A DNA stretch of 64,000 nt, taken from contig CP136892.1 of assembly GCA_034359265.1 (NCBI GenBank), positions 84,126,001 through 84,190,000 of the forward strand. Direction: 5' to 3'. The stretch's first letter is position 1; every line of letters begins with the position of its first letter. This stretch comes from Canna indica. Its lineage: Eukaryota > Streptophyta > Magnoliopsida > Zingiberales > Cannaceae. Below the pieces are notes generated by a model. That model was not told the DNA's origin and made no database searches. It saw only the letters and a list, made by a program, of their open reading frames with translations. Below are positions 1 to 11,448 of the stretch, piece by piece. Made by a program: the position numbers and the translations under genes.

Positions 1-57
1 AGAACAAGCTTAAACTAATTGAGCTTCGGCTTATATATATTATATATACATACGTAC

Positions 58-139
58 CTGAGCCTGCCATGGCGGCTTGGAGATAGGAAGAGGTGAAGAG
101 GATGAGCAGAAGAGCGAGGACAGTGTGGAGGGGCTTCAT
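58..139 (-). CDS. Snakin/GASA-type gibberellin-regulated peptide, first coding exon only (5'-partial gene, runs off window)
   Basis: The ATG at 139 (reverse strand) opens 27 codons plus one base, ending at a good donor (CAG then GTACGT at 57). The peptide begins MKPLHTVLALLLILF and continues to a MAGS motif: a basic start, a long Leu-rich hydrophobic core and small residues before cleavage, so it is a secretory signal peptide. In the snakin-1 branch of the GASA family the signal ends in the same MAGS sequence, followed by a Cys-rich mature peptide with 12 cysteines. That domain would lie left of the window and cannot be checked. A TATAAATA box lies about 67 bases upstream of the ATG. Seen: signal exon, donor, TATA box. 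Inferred: GASA membership. Another small secreted protein with a similar leader is possible. Confidence 0.55.
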
Positions 140-205
140 CCCTGCTGCACTTAATTGGCTAATGGATGCTCGAGTGGTTGGTGTGAAGTGCTGAGGTTGG
201 GTTAG

Positions 206-213
206 TATTTATA
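206..213 (-). promoter_or_regulatory. TATA box of the GASA-like gene
   Basis: TATAAATA on the reverse strand, about 67 bases upstream of the start codon at 139, which is a usual distance for a plant core promoter with a short 5' UTR. Confidence 0.5.
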
Positions 214-2848
214 GAAGAGTAGTACGTACTGTAGTAGAGGAGTGAATTAAGTCAGGAAGTGGGTGAAGGTGATACAGGTGATGGGGAGGAGTAGTACTAA
301 ATCTAAATGACCTTTTGTGCTGGCATCCAATAGCCAAATAGAATAAACTTGCCTGCAAAGCAAGTGTAAAAGTTTGAGTTCTAACTTTTACTTCCTCCAT
401 GTATATACTTTAATTACTAGTATAATTAATATTTGCAATTAAAGAATTTGGTTAATGATGTTGTTGTTTTTCATCTTTGAACCAATTAACAAATTGTTTC
501 ATAAATTAGGATAGTTTCATTTGAATCCTAATTTTTTTATAAAAAGTTTACTTTGGTCATTGAAGCTTACTTAGACTATTACATTGATTCTTTAATTGTC
601 AATTTGATCCTTGTAACCTAAACATTCTGACCGAGTTTAAAAGATTTCATTTTTTTTTCATTGATCATTCAAAATCATTTTTTTTAAAAAGATATTGAAG
701 TTTTTTTTTTAAATTTCAACAAACCACTAACATTTCGACGCCAAATCACTATGAAATTTCGACAACAACGTAAGCCGAAATGTGCATACAGTCGGTGGAG
801 TTTAAGTAACTATAGGTTAATGCATATTTGAGAAAGGAAAATGTCATCGATCTTTAATTATGGCGGTAATTATCAATATCGTTGATCACTAACGTAAGTT
901 AAAATAAAACAAACGAGTAAAAATTTGAAATGCCTACTAATCAATTCATGCCGAAATTAAAAATATATAAGTTAAGACGAATCCCAATAAATATGAAAGT
1001 CGGTGTTTCGCAAGCTAAGAAAAGTGACATCGTACTCGTCCCAAATTTGACAAATCCATGAAAATCGATCGAGCTCGATCAAGTATGGGTAGGATATGGA
1101 AAGATGTATGTATTGTTCATAGAGAAAGGGTAGGGTAGAATGATATCAAATAAATATATATAGGTGGGGATGATATATCACAAATATGTGGCATCACTTT
1201 GGGTTGGCTTCTTCCAACAAGTGTGCTAATCCATTGTTGCGTCGGTGGAGGGCTTCCTTTCACTTTTGATGAGAGAGGAAAGAGAGAAGAAGAAGAAGAA
1301 GGAGGAAGAATGAAGGCATGTGAAGTGTGGTTGGCTTTGCTTGCCTTAACATCTACTTTGTTTGGACTCCCAAGGGGAGAAATGGAAGAGCTGAGGGGGC
1401 CAGTTGGTGATTGCAGTCATTAATTGAGGCCTTCTTCTACTGGGGGAGGGGGGAACATTCTACTTTGCACTTTACACCTCTCAGAGACTGACAATACTTG
1501 TTAATTTCCAAGTTGGCAATCTTACTTGCTTTTGAATATATTGTGTGGTTTCATCACTTACACTTACATGTATGGTGCAAAAAAAAAAAAAGGAACTTGA
1601 TTTAAAGAGTTAAATATTCAAATTCAAGACTTATTTTAATATATTTTACTAACTTTTTGATAAATTAAGTAATTAATTTCAAATGTTTTAATTTGTGCCC
1701 TAGGAAGAAATCAAGAGTGTGTTTGATATACTTAGCGGACACAACTAGATATGCTAATACACCAATATAGAACAAGAAGTTGCACCTTGTTAATTTGTTT
1801 CTTATAGTATTGGACAAAAAAAAATAGTGCATATAGCATTTGTTTCTTGTTATCACAACACAGAATAATATATTGATCGAGATATTCTTTTGTGCACAAA
1901 TTATCAGAAAAAATATATTATATCATAAAAATAATAAAAACAAAACAAAGTAAACGAGGGATTAATATGTTTATTAATTCTAAGATTACCTTCTTGTACT
2001 ATTCATCTTTCTATGGTACTATTGTTTTTCAAGCTATAATAAATATATAAGTTATACTACGATAAATAATAGTATAATAGAAATATAAGTTATACTATGA
2101 GTCCTATCATTTTTGTTTTAGTTGTCTTATCCTATTTTTAGTGGTACTAAATCCCCCCCTCCCCCTAATAAACTATGTTAATCCCATTCTCAAGTACATC
2201 AATGAAGCATTACTGAGCCCTTAGCTTAATTATTAGTTCCACTTGTCATTGCAAGATCTGATATCATTTTGTTTCTTCAAATTAAATCCTATTGTTTTTT
2301 CTAGTTTACTCAAATCCTATTGATTTTTCTAATAAATTAATAAACTGTGCTGCCGACACTCAAACCCTGTTTTTTTTTCTTTCTATTTGACTGAAATCTA
2401 TGCCTCATCATCTAATAATAAAAAGTGACAATTAATTGCAATAAGAAAAGAGAAATTAATTAGTGTTCATGGTTCACCTTCATAATTAGGTCGACCCCTT
2501 AAAGAGATATCACAATCAATAGGGCTAAGCTATTAATTAAAGCACTTAAACAATAAATAGGGTTTCCTCATATCATAGTGTGCAATCTATTTAATATAAT
2601 CCCCACAATTTTTACATATATATGTTTTTCTACACAAATTTGAGGTTTAGTAGGTTGAAGAAGATTATATAGCTTTTTTCCAAGTTAGGTATAAATAGAT
2701 TGAATAAATATATACAATTTAACTCATTAAAATATATATGGCGATATGATTTACTCGTTTAATAATAGAATTTTTACACATCAATTAAATCAGGGTAGAA
2801 AAATATTTGGGCCTCCCTCATCATTAGGTCGTCTTTGTGCTTGTCCAT

Positions 2849-3205
2849 AGGCCCAAATATCAATCTTGGTGGAACAAAATGGTAATCGGGTTATCGATCT
2901 TGGATCGAGTCATTTCAACCCGATTAGATCCTATAGGATCCTATCATTAATAATAGGACCCAATATTAATTACCAACCAACTACACTTTATTTGAGATCA
3001 TCATTTGATCCAAAAAGGCCCGTATACATTTTGATGAACTCCAAATGGCCCAAATAAGTAATTTCATGCATATCTATTTATCGGTGGAATAAAATTATAA
3101 CCGGGTTATCGGTTTCATGGATCGAGTGGTCCAACCCAATACGAACCTATTAGGACAATTATGAATTATAGTAATAGGACCCAATGAAGTACCAGCCAAT
3201 TGCTC
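2849..3205. repeat. Diverged tandem duplication, unit about 200 bp
   Basis: Two adjacent copies share the same order of motifs: a GGCCCAAATA start, GGTGGAA(C/T)AAAAT, CGGGTTATCG, GGATCGAGT, then TAGGACCCAAT and ACCA(A/G)CCAA. Copy 1 starts near 2849 and copy 2 near 3044. They differ by many substitutions and small indels, so the duplication is old or the unit belongs to a dispersed family. Confidence 0.6.
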
Positions 3206-3549
3206 TCCAATGCAGTGATCTTGATCTAGTTGGATCTTAATTATTATTTCACAAAAGTCTGGCAAAGAAGAATCCTTATCAATAATTTTGGCTTTACAGT
3301 TTTATGTGTACATTATAAATCATGAATTGAAGGGCCTTCTGTTTGACTTTAGTCCTTGATTTAGATCCATTTCAGATTATATCAGCTTAACCCTAATTAT
3401 TTCTTGTTATAATATATATAGATAAAGTGTACATTTGGAATCCCACTGGTTTTGGTTTTTTAGGCCATCATAACTTATAATTGGTAATGTTATCAGGGCA
3501 TATTCACTTCATTCGATAATAGAAAATATGATGTTAGGATTTAAATAAG

Positions 3550-3880
3550 GATAAATAACCTAAAAATTCGTATAATTTTACAAAAAAATTTAATATCTAC
3601 TAATTTTTAAATTTAATTTGATATGTAAATTTATATAGTTTGTTTCTGTTATTATATTTATAAATTCGTCAAGGATCTCGTCAAATTTACTGATGTGGAA
3701 AAAAATGGTGCTCGCGTGGCTAGTTGTGGGAGGCCGACCACGTATGAATCCGTCAATCACGCGAGCATCGTTTTTTTCCATGTCAGTAAATTTGACGAGG
3801 TCATTGACGAGCCAAAATTAAAAAAAAATAGTAGATCTTAAATTTTAAATTAGCAGAAGCTCTGCGATAATTAAGTTAAA
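3550..3880. repeat. Imperfect inverted repeat (foldback/MITE-like)
   Basis: The segment 3667-3719 (CGTCAAGGATCTCGTCAAAT and onward) pairs with the reverse complement of 3757-3810 with only a handful of mismatches over about 53 bases, leaving a loop of about 40 bases. Outer flanks pair more weakly (CTACTAATTTTTAAA type sequence), so the element probably extends to about 3550-3880. No clear target-site duplication was found. Confidence 0.55.
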
Positions 3881-5567
3881 CATTTAAATACAAGGGATTA
3901 ATGCTGGAAAAGGACATAATAATTTGGAGAAGACAACTTTTTCCCTCCGCAATCAGTGGCGAGATATGTAGAGCAAAACGACACGCACCTACTCCTTCTA
4001 ACTTTCAATTAAGAGGATATGATTTGTAGCACCGCATAGCTTTTAACAGATCATATAGTCTTGTCAAGGTTTGGAGTTGCTAATTGTTGACTTATTTTGA
4101 TGAGGATCAAGCAAAACTAAAACACTTTTCAATTTTTTTTAGATATTTTTTTATTATCATACTTAGACAAATTCACAAAGTATATTTTGTATTGGCTTTG
4201 AAGTAAAATATGACTTGGTTTGAACACTCATGCAATGATTTGCATTGATCTTTTTTACTTAGGAAAAGTCAAGATTGCATGTTCAACATTTAGCCATGCA
4301 TGCTATACTTTGAAGTAAAGAAGGGTGTACAATAAACCCAAAAAAATTGTGCCACATATATATGCACTCAATCTCCATCCTTCCAACTTTAATGATTGGG
4401 CAAATCCATTTGACCTACTTCCATGTTGTTAATTTGTTAGGTTTGCCTCTATCTAGAATCCAATCCATATGCATAGAACACTAATGTCAAACATGATCAT
4501 CAACTATTCCATTTTTTCTTTTTTAAAAAAATCCACCAAGAATCTCATAGAAAAAAGTGGATCACAAGCACACACACATATATATTTCAAATGGACCAAC
4601 ATGACATAAAAGTCAAACTAGTTCAATTTCTTTGTAGTTTCAAACAAGTGATCATCTCATGCTACCTCCTAAAGGAACCCTTTCTTCTCTCATTGTTGAC
4701 TTTTCAATGACAAAATGGATTAGCACCTAACTCTTGTCCCAATTGTCAAGACTTCATTTTTTTTTCTTTCCAATTCATATTATAATATATTTATATATTC
4801 ATTAGTTATGACCACACAAATTTAATTAATTATCACCATCTTCTCAATTAATGTATACTTCATTGCAAGTCACTTGTAGTTAACAAATTAAGTAAGTCTA
4901 TTCCTTTTAATTAGTTCTTGTTTATATATAGTTTGATAATGTCAAATTAATAGAAGTACACAAAGCTAGACAACAAGCCATATATGCATAGGGCATGAAT
5001 TGAAGTGAATTAATTGGAATCAAGAATGGAAATTGAAACCACCACCTTGTCCCAATGGATTAAAAATGAATGGTCCATGAGCTAATTTGGATGCATAGAT
5101 TGCTTGTTCTATGTGTGTGAAAGTATATATATATATCAGGCTTTGTCCATATTTAGAATGAGAGGTCCTGAATCTTCAATCCTTGTTGATCTTATCTGAT
5201 CAGTTGGTCCCCTATTTCTCTTTTGAGGACAAATTGTAATTAAAATCAATAATGGACATTGATTATATATCTGGAATAATAAGGGACCATTAACTCAATT
5301 TATTTGGATATAATTTTGTACATGCTTGAGTGAGTAACACTATACAGTGTTAATTTGAACATGTGTTTGCTAGCTAGAATTTAACATTTGACTACATTTA
5401 AAATATATAAAAATGTTAGGCAAGTATCTTTATTCATTAGGTATATATTCTATATATATGTTGGTCAAATTATTATACCCCATATGCTTACCAAACCTGA
5501 TTTGGTTAATAATTCTTGCAATCTAGATACTAGGTAGGGAGTAAACTATATTGTCATTCAACTTGAC

Positions 5568-6124
5568 TAGGGGTGAGTAGGTCCGAGTATTCTGTATTTT
5601 TTATGATACCGAAATCTTATAATATATAGGATCGATTTCTAAGTTTTGGATCTAGATCTTACCGTGTTGGGATTTGGAATCGGACCCTACTCGAAATATG
5701 TACTATATATAACATAGGTTCCGGACATCCTGTTGAAACATATTCATTTTTTCCTTCTGTTCCTATATATATCATAATTTAATAACTAAATAAGATTAAA
5801 AATATAAAATTAAAGCTGACAAATACATAATGAAATGCAAACCAAGTTGATTATCCATACAAAATATGTAAATAATGATAGCAAATTCTCACAAATAGCT
5901 CTATAACGAATGCTCAAGCCATACAAGTTTACACCGTCATTTATTACATACTCATAACAAAATATAGGTAATGGATATTGATTCCGGTTCCGAGTACCTT
6001 GTAATACTAGAATCGGAACTAAATTTAGTTGGCTCCTTAATTTCTTACCTAGACTCTATTCGAACTTAATCGAGGTCTACCTAGAATCGGTTCTAAGTCT
6101 ACTCGGTACCCATGTACAATCTTA
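5568..6124. mobile_element. Non-autonomous hAT-type element (older copy)
   Basis: The left end reads TAGGGGTGAGTAGGTCCGAG. The right end, reverse-complemented, reads TAAGATTGTACATGGGTACC, a degraded form of the same inverted terminus. Flanks are AACTTGAC (5560-5567) and AATTTGAC (6125-6132), seven of eight matching, as expected for the 8-bp target-site duplication of hAT transposons. The interior shares the GTATTTTT.ATGATAC and CGTGTTGG motifs in order with the better-preserved copy at 11034-11440. It has no transposase, so it depends on another element. Confidence 0.65.
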
Positions 6125-6132
6125 AATTTGAC

Positions 6133-6403
6133 ATTATTGTTTTGTATGAAAAATCAATTGTCTGAGTAGTATAACTTTTTCAAAATTTTATTTCCAAGAG
6201 GAAATAAAAAATTAATGTTAGAAAAGAAGAAAGTGCATCAAATAAAAAAGAAGAAGAACTATATATCTTTAGAACCTAACTAAAGGTTAACAAAATTTTG
6301 CTATACCTTTGTTTTTTAGTCCTATATATCTTTAGAACCTAACTTTTTTATCTATATACCTTTGTTTTGCAAATATCAGTGATATGTGATTTAGTGTGTA
6401 TAT

Positions 6404-6491
<88 letters not shown>

Positions 6492-7748
6492 AAATAATTT
6501 TAGAAAACAGTTTGTAATTTATTAAACTTTTTGTTGTTGTTATTTTACGCATGGAATTATATATGCGGGCATATAAGTATAATATAATATATACGTAGTG
6601 CGCATGCAGCATGTTGACGTCATCTCCACGTGCATGCCTCTCTATATAGTATATACATGAAACAAATCCAATAATGCATTTATTTTATCGCTACGTATAC
6701 ATAAATACACACGCATAGACTCGAAATAGACACGACCCGGTCACAAATCGATCCACATGCTCACCAGAACATTCCAAATCCAAACTCCTCATGGTCCATC
6801 GAACCATTGTTGCACCAAAGAGGCAAAGACGACTCACGTCCACATAATTAATTATGCAAGTCCAACCTATTTCTTGATTAGTGGCTCGATACATTAGTTT
6901 ATGCGTGGAGCCTCATTTTATGTTGAGGTAAAAGTCCACCTAATGAGGACAAACCACGCTGTTTCCTGGACTTGACGGTGCTGATCGAGACCTCGTCACA
7001 TGGAGCCATCAATGGCCCGATGGGGACGTGACGAGGCCGGGCCGGTTCGGTCCAGCCCCGCTGCGTGAACCGGATAGGATATTCGGCCGTCCGATCGCGA
7101 TCGGACGGTCGATGTCGAGGTGGGCGGACGCGTCGTTGTCGCTCGCTCCCGCTGCAATTCCTCGTTCTTGTCTCGTTTATGGCAGTTCAAATCTGGACCG
7201 TTTGATTGGGTCGAAGAGTGAGCCCAAAACAATCCAAGTGTTGTTTTGCCCTATTTTGCCCGACCGCTGTCACGTGCCATCCGCCCCCTTGCAGAAACGC
7301 CGCCCACGTGAGCGGGGCGACGCCGTTATTCCAGCTAGAGTCGTGTCGTTTGTTCCGGTGAGATTACCTCCTGTTTCCTGCAGCCTATTTGGGGCGAAAA
7401 GCGCGAAACCGTGTGGATGGCGCAGACTCGTGGCGGTGACCGGAACTCGATGCCTCGCTCTTTCTCTGTAATCTGTGTTAGGCTGTTAGCTATTAACAGT
7501 ATTGACCATCGAGTGGCGACTTGGACCTCTTTTTCTTTTAAATTTTTATTTCGGTCCTTTTTTATACTTTTTGCCCCCTTGCTTTTTCTTTATTCCACCT
7601 CCACGTCCCGTTCCCACCACCTCAAAGTCTCAAACGGTATTCTGCTTTCTTTTCGCCTTCGCTTCATCTTCTTCTTCGTCGCCGCTTTCTCGCTCTCCCT
7701 CTCGCGCGCGCGCACTCTCTCTTCCCGTTTCTCCCCTTCGCTGCTCCA
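6133..7748. other. Intergenic region upstream of the DUF620 gene, with promoter-like motifs
   Basis: No gene recognised. The sequence moves from AT-rich to GC-rich towards the DUF620 gene. It contains TGACGTCA (6615-6622) next to CACGTG (6627-6632), further CACGTG cores near 7271 and 7304, and a short inverted repeat with arms CCTCGTCAC and GTGACGAGG (about 6990-7036). Open frames at 6996-7471 are probably chance products of GC richness. Confidence 0.5.
6408..6489. repeat. (TA)n microsatellite
   Basis: About 80 bases of almost pure TA repeat, interrupted by one ACATA step near 6453. It creates spurious Ile/Tyr-rich reading frames. Confidence 0.95.
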
Positions 7749-7756
7749 ATATATAT
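7749..7756 (+). promoter_or_regulatory. Candidate TATA element of the DUF620 gene
   Basis: ATATATAT in a CT-rich setting, about 146 bases before the ATG at 7902. The spacing fits a TATA box with a 5' UTR of about 110 bases. The match is to a simple AT run, so it is only a candidate. Confidence 0.35.
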
Positions 7757-7901
7757 CACATTTTGGTCCTTGACTCCGCCTCCGTATTCGCCAGTAGCTT
7801 CCTATTTGGACATTTCTAAGCGAGTCGGCGCATGTTTTCTTCCCTCTAGGCGTCGCGTTGGTTTCCATCTCGCTGCGCTAGGGTTAGGGTTTTGGGAGGG
7901 G

Positions 7902-9808
7902 ATGGAGAAGAAGCAAGGGTTCTTCTCGGCGCTGCGAGAGGAGGTGACGCGGGGGCTGTCGCCGTCGAGGGCGAGGGCGAGGGCGAGGGCGAGGGCGAGG
8001 TCAGAGAGCCCGCGGCGAAGCCCGTCGCATGTGGTGGACCTGCTGCTTCCAAAGCGGTGGAAGCGGCAGCAGCCCCGAGGGTTTCCGCCGGAGCTGCTGG
8101 TGCCGGTGTCCGGGATCCTAGAGCCGCTAGCCGAGGGGCCCGAGGGGGACGGCGGGGATCCTGGTAAAGAGGGTTGGGGGCAGTGGGTGAAAGGTCGGCT
8201 CTCCCGGGCGCCGTCCGTCTCCGCCGAGTCCTGCCGCCGCTCGGACCTCTGCCTTCTCCTCGGCGTCATGGGGGCGCCGCTTGCCCCTGTCCACGTTTCG
8301 CTCACCAACGCGCTGCCGCACCTCAGCATCAAAGACACTCCCATTGTGAGTATCCTCTTTACTTTGACTACTTAAGCCGGCTTTTCCTTCCTTGGCTTTT
8401 CACATCATGTGGTTGGTGAAAAATACCAGCAAATTTCAAATTTTGTGGATTTGGAGTTATTGTCTTTGCGATTTCCGTATTCTGAAGCAATTCCCAAATT
8501 GAATTAGATTAGACGCGTGCATTTATGTTTGCAATGTTAATATTGAGCAATCTCGTTGGTGTTATTTCCTCGCGACTTTGAGATTTAACACCACATTTCT
8601 TGCAATTTCGGATGAATTCATATGATTTCCAGTTCCACCTTGTATCTTTGACCGAATTATTTCCTCAATTTTGATAGATATTGAGAAAATTTGTTGATTT
8701 CTTTCTTAGGAAACATCGTCAGCACAATACATACTGCAGCAGTACACAGCGGCGTCGGGGGGGCTGAAACTGCTGAGCTCCATCAGGAACGCCTACGCCA
8801 TGGGAAAAGTGAGGATGGTGACCTCAGAGTTTGAGACGGCCACCGGGGTCATCAAGAGTCGCAGTGCACCGAAGGATGCAGAGTCCGGCGGGTTTGTTCT
8901 CTGGCAGATGTCGCCGAACATGTGGTACGTCGAGTTGGCCGTCAGTGGCAGCAAGGTCCGTGCTGGTTGCAATGGAAAGCTCGTATGGCACCACACCCCC
9001 TGGCTTGGTGCCTACGCTGCCAAGGGCCCCGTTCGGCCCCTTCGTCGAGCACTTCAGGTGCGCACCGATGAATACATCACTAGCTACTATCTCAGCTTCT
9101 GCTGTATGCTCAAGTTCTGTTGTGTTTGAATTTTACTTCTCGGATAAGCTTGTTCTTACTGGAGCTAATTTGACTTTGTAGGGTCTTGATCCATTGACCA
9201 CAGCAAATATGTTTGCCAATGCACAATGCATCGGGGAGAAGAAGGTCAACGGAGAGGATTGCTTCATCCTTAAGCTCTGCGCAGATCCACAGACATTGAA
9301 GGCTAGGAGTGAAGGTCCTGCCGAGATCATTAGGCATGTATTGTTTGGTTATTTCAGCCAGAGGACTGGGCTCCTTACCTATATGGAGGACTCGCATCTG
9401 ACTCGAATCCAGTCGAGCGCTGGAGGTGATGCTGTGTATTGGGAGACCTCCATTAACTCCTCCATTGATGACTACCGTCCTATTGAGGGCATGATGATTG
9501 CTCACTCGGGGCGTTCAGTGGTCAATCTTTTTCGATTTGGTGAAGTGGCCATGAGCCACAGCAAGACTAGAATGGAGGAAGTATGGACCATCGATGAAGT
9601 GGCTTTTAATGTTCCTGGCCTCTCAATGGACTGTTTTATTCCTCCAGTTGATATAAAACGAGGATCAGTCGGTGAAACCTGTGAGTTACCTCAAGCAGAA
9701 CGGGGGAGAAGCACTGCTGCTGTTGGAAGTAATCGAGCCAAGGTTGCAGCTCTCGAGAAGTCACATACTATTGCTGATGATAACATCTTGTGGAGGGTGG
9801 AGGTCTGA
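7902..9808 (+). CDS. DUF620 family protein, three exons, 472 aa
   Basis: Exons 7902-8345, 8710-9057 and 9182-9808, all junctions phase 0 with GT-AG sites (ATT/GTGAGT, CAG/GTGCGC). Residues after about 120 carry the family signature: LTNALPHLSIKDTPIETSSA, then QYILQQYTAASGG, VWHHTPWLG, TANMFANAQCIGEKK and DYRPIEGMMIAHSG. DUF620 is a plant-specific family of unknown biochemical role. The N-terminus (MEKKQGFFSALREE) is followed by six Arg-Ala dipeptides (about residues 24-35) encoded by a GAGGGC hexanucleotide repeat. The start chosen is the first in-frame ATG after the TATA-like site and matches the family's MEKK-type beginning. The last about 60 residues are divergent and polar. Length fits the family. 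Both exon 2 and exon 3 hold conserved blocks, so the gene looks intact. Confidence 0.93.
7966..8000 (+). repeat. GAGGGC hexanucleotide repeat inside the DUF620 coding region
   Basis: About six tandem GAGGGC units encode alternating Arg-Ala in the DUF620 protein. The unit is 6 bp, so length changes keep frame. Confidence 0.85.
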
Positions 9809-11033
9809 TGCTAATGCCATACTGAATTGAACTTGTTAATAGTCATACTTTTGCTTAACCTGACCTGACACACCATAAAACTATAGGATGGGAGAAAAGA
9901 ACTTCATGGCTTTTGACTTGGCTATTTGAATAATTCTCTGTATATAGGATCACAAATGTTGATGAATACTGGAACAGCGTTACCATGTAGAGTTTTTGTG
10001 CAGAATTCTTAAAGATTGGCAGGTTTGGAGACTTGGGTTTATCATAATACTTATTACAGGAAGGATTCCAGGTTTTTTTGTACCATGGCTGGCACCGGTG
10101 TATGCTCCTGCTGGTCTGTAACATCAACTTATTTGTGCCTATTCAGATGGTTCTTTAGGATTAAGTTTCTTTTCCATGTGTGTTGTACTTGTCATTTCAA
10201 TTTGGAAGCAGAGGTGTGGAGCTAACTGTTCTTCTACCTACTGCAATCATGTCTGTCATCTCAAGAAGTTGATGTAAACCCAACTTATTTCCTATCTACT
10301 ATCAATGGTAATTACAAACTCATGTCTGTCATCTGATCATCCTTCTTGTAGTGGATGCTTTCTATCATGATACTCGTTGGAAGAGGGTCCACAGTCCAAC
10401 TTCAATTGGATTATTGAAAGTGTTAAAAGTTAAAACCAGGGTTGTGTTGTGGACCTGTGGTGTTACTGAAGCTGATTGAATGCGATATAAGAGCCCTGGT
10501 TTCCTCACTGGCTGAAGCTGCAATGGCATGGGAACTTCTTAAAGGTCCCCCATGTGGTTCTTCCATCGCACTCATTACCTTTATTTCGTGGACTCTTTTT
10601 CAAGCCATGGCTCTGCGAAGCTTCCTCTTCATCGATTCTTGTTGATGCCTTTGCTCTTCTTTTCAAGTGGGGGTCGATGCATTCATTTGATGGGAGGTGT
10701 GTCCTTGGGGAACAAAGGAAGCAAACACAATATTTGAGAATCCAATGTACCCTTATGCTGTGAAATTACAATGCTCTGTGTAAGGATGATGATGAAAAGG
10801 AACATATTTTGCTCAAACCATTTCCTTGCTTCCACCCGATAGGACAAGCTTTGACCCGAATGTCCTGTAAAAATTGACCCATTTGGGTTGGATCAGATCG
10901 AAATTATCATATGTAAATTCTCTGCATGTGGTGGTGGTAGCTCGCAAGCTTGCGTTAGGTGAGCTTCAAAAATAAATGCTAGGACAACTTCTTGAAAATT
11001 TTGCATAATGCTAAGGCAACCGGTCCTAAAAAT
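9809..11033. other. 3' flank of the DUF620 gene and intergenic DNA
   Basis: Probably contains the 3' UTR of the DUF620 gene. Open frames at 10442-10763 overlap each other in three frames and resemble nothing I know. No repeat structure stands out until the hAT element at 11034. Confidence 0.5.
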
Positions 11034-11440
11034 TAGGGATGAACGGATCTGGATACCCTGTATTTTTCATGATACTCAAACCTTATCCTGTATAGGATTG
11101 ATTCATATGTTTTGAAACTGGATCCTATCGTGTTGGAACCTGGAATCAGATCCTACTCGGAACCACTGGTTCCGATTCTGGTTATCATGTTGGAACTTGT
11201 TGAACAGATTCTAGAATAAGTTTCAACAGATTTCAGAACAGGTTCAGGGTACAGGTTTCGGGAACTGATTTCAGTTCTGAATATCCGATGTGTTGGACCC
11301 GGAATCGAAATCGGTTTTAACCGATTCCTTAATTTTTATCTCGGATCCTACCCGAATTTAATTCGGATCTACTCGGAACCTATCCGATCGGATAGGTTCC
11401 AACCAGTTTTGGATTTATCCGGTACCCATGCACACCCCCA
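11034..11440. mobile_element. Non-autonomous hAT-type element with perfect 8-bp target-site duplication
   Basis: The element is flanked by CTAAAAAT on both sides (11026-11033 and 11441-11448), an exact 8-bp duplication. Its left end is TAGGGATGAACGGATCTGG and its right end reverse-complemented is TGGGGGTGTGCATGGGTACC, matching the short degenerate hAT terminal repeat. The 407-bp interior has no coding capacity. It is the better-preserved relative of the copy at 5568-6124, in the same orientation. Confidence 0.85.
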
Positions 11441-11448
11441 CTAAAAAT

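Larger units (their letters stand above)
214..5567. other. AT-rich intergenic region without a recognised gene
   Basis: No ORF here resembles a protein family. The small open frames (for example 1199-1423, which is Lys/Glu-rich at the repeat GAAGAAGAAG) are short and lack splice or family support. The region holds a diverged direct duplication (2849-3205) and an imperfect inverted repeat (3550-3880), both listed separately. The rest is AT-rich sequence with no structure I can name. Confidence 0.6.

Noticed and set aside
6391..6612. Ile/Tyr-rich 73-aa frame
   Set aside because: Translation of the (TA)n microsatellite.
7028..7471. 147-aa forward open frame and overlapping reverse frame in the DUF620 upstream region
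   Set aside because: Long frames occur on both strands because the DNA is GC-rich. No domain, no splice context, and it lies where the DUF620 promoter should be.
7802..8344. 180-aa reverse frame opposite DUF620 exon 1
   Set aside because: Antisense shadow of a confident coding exon with a GAGGGC repeat; composition is low-complexity.
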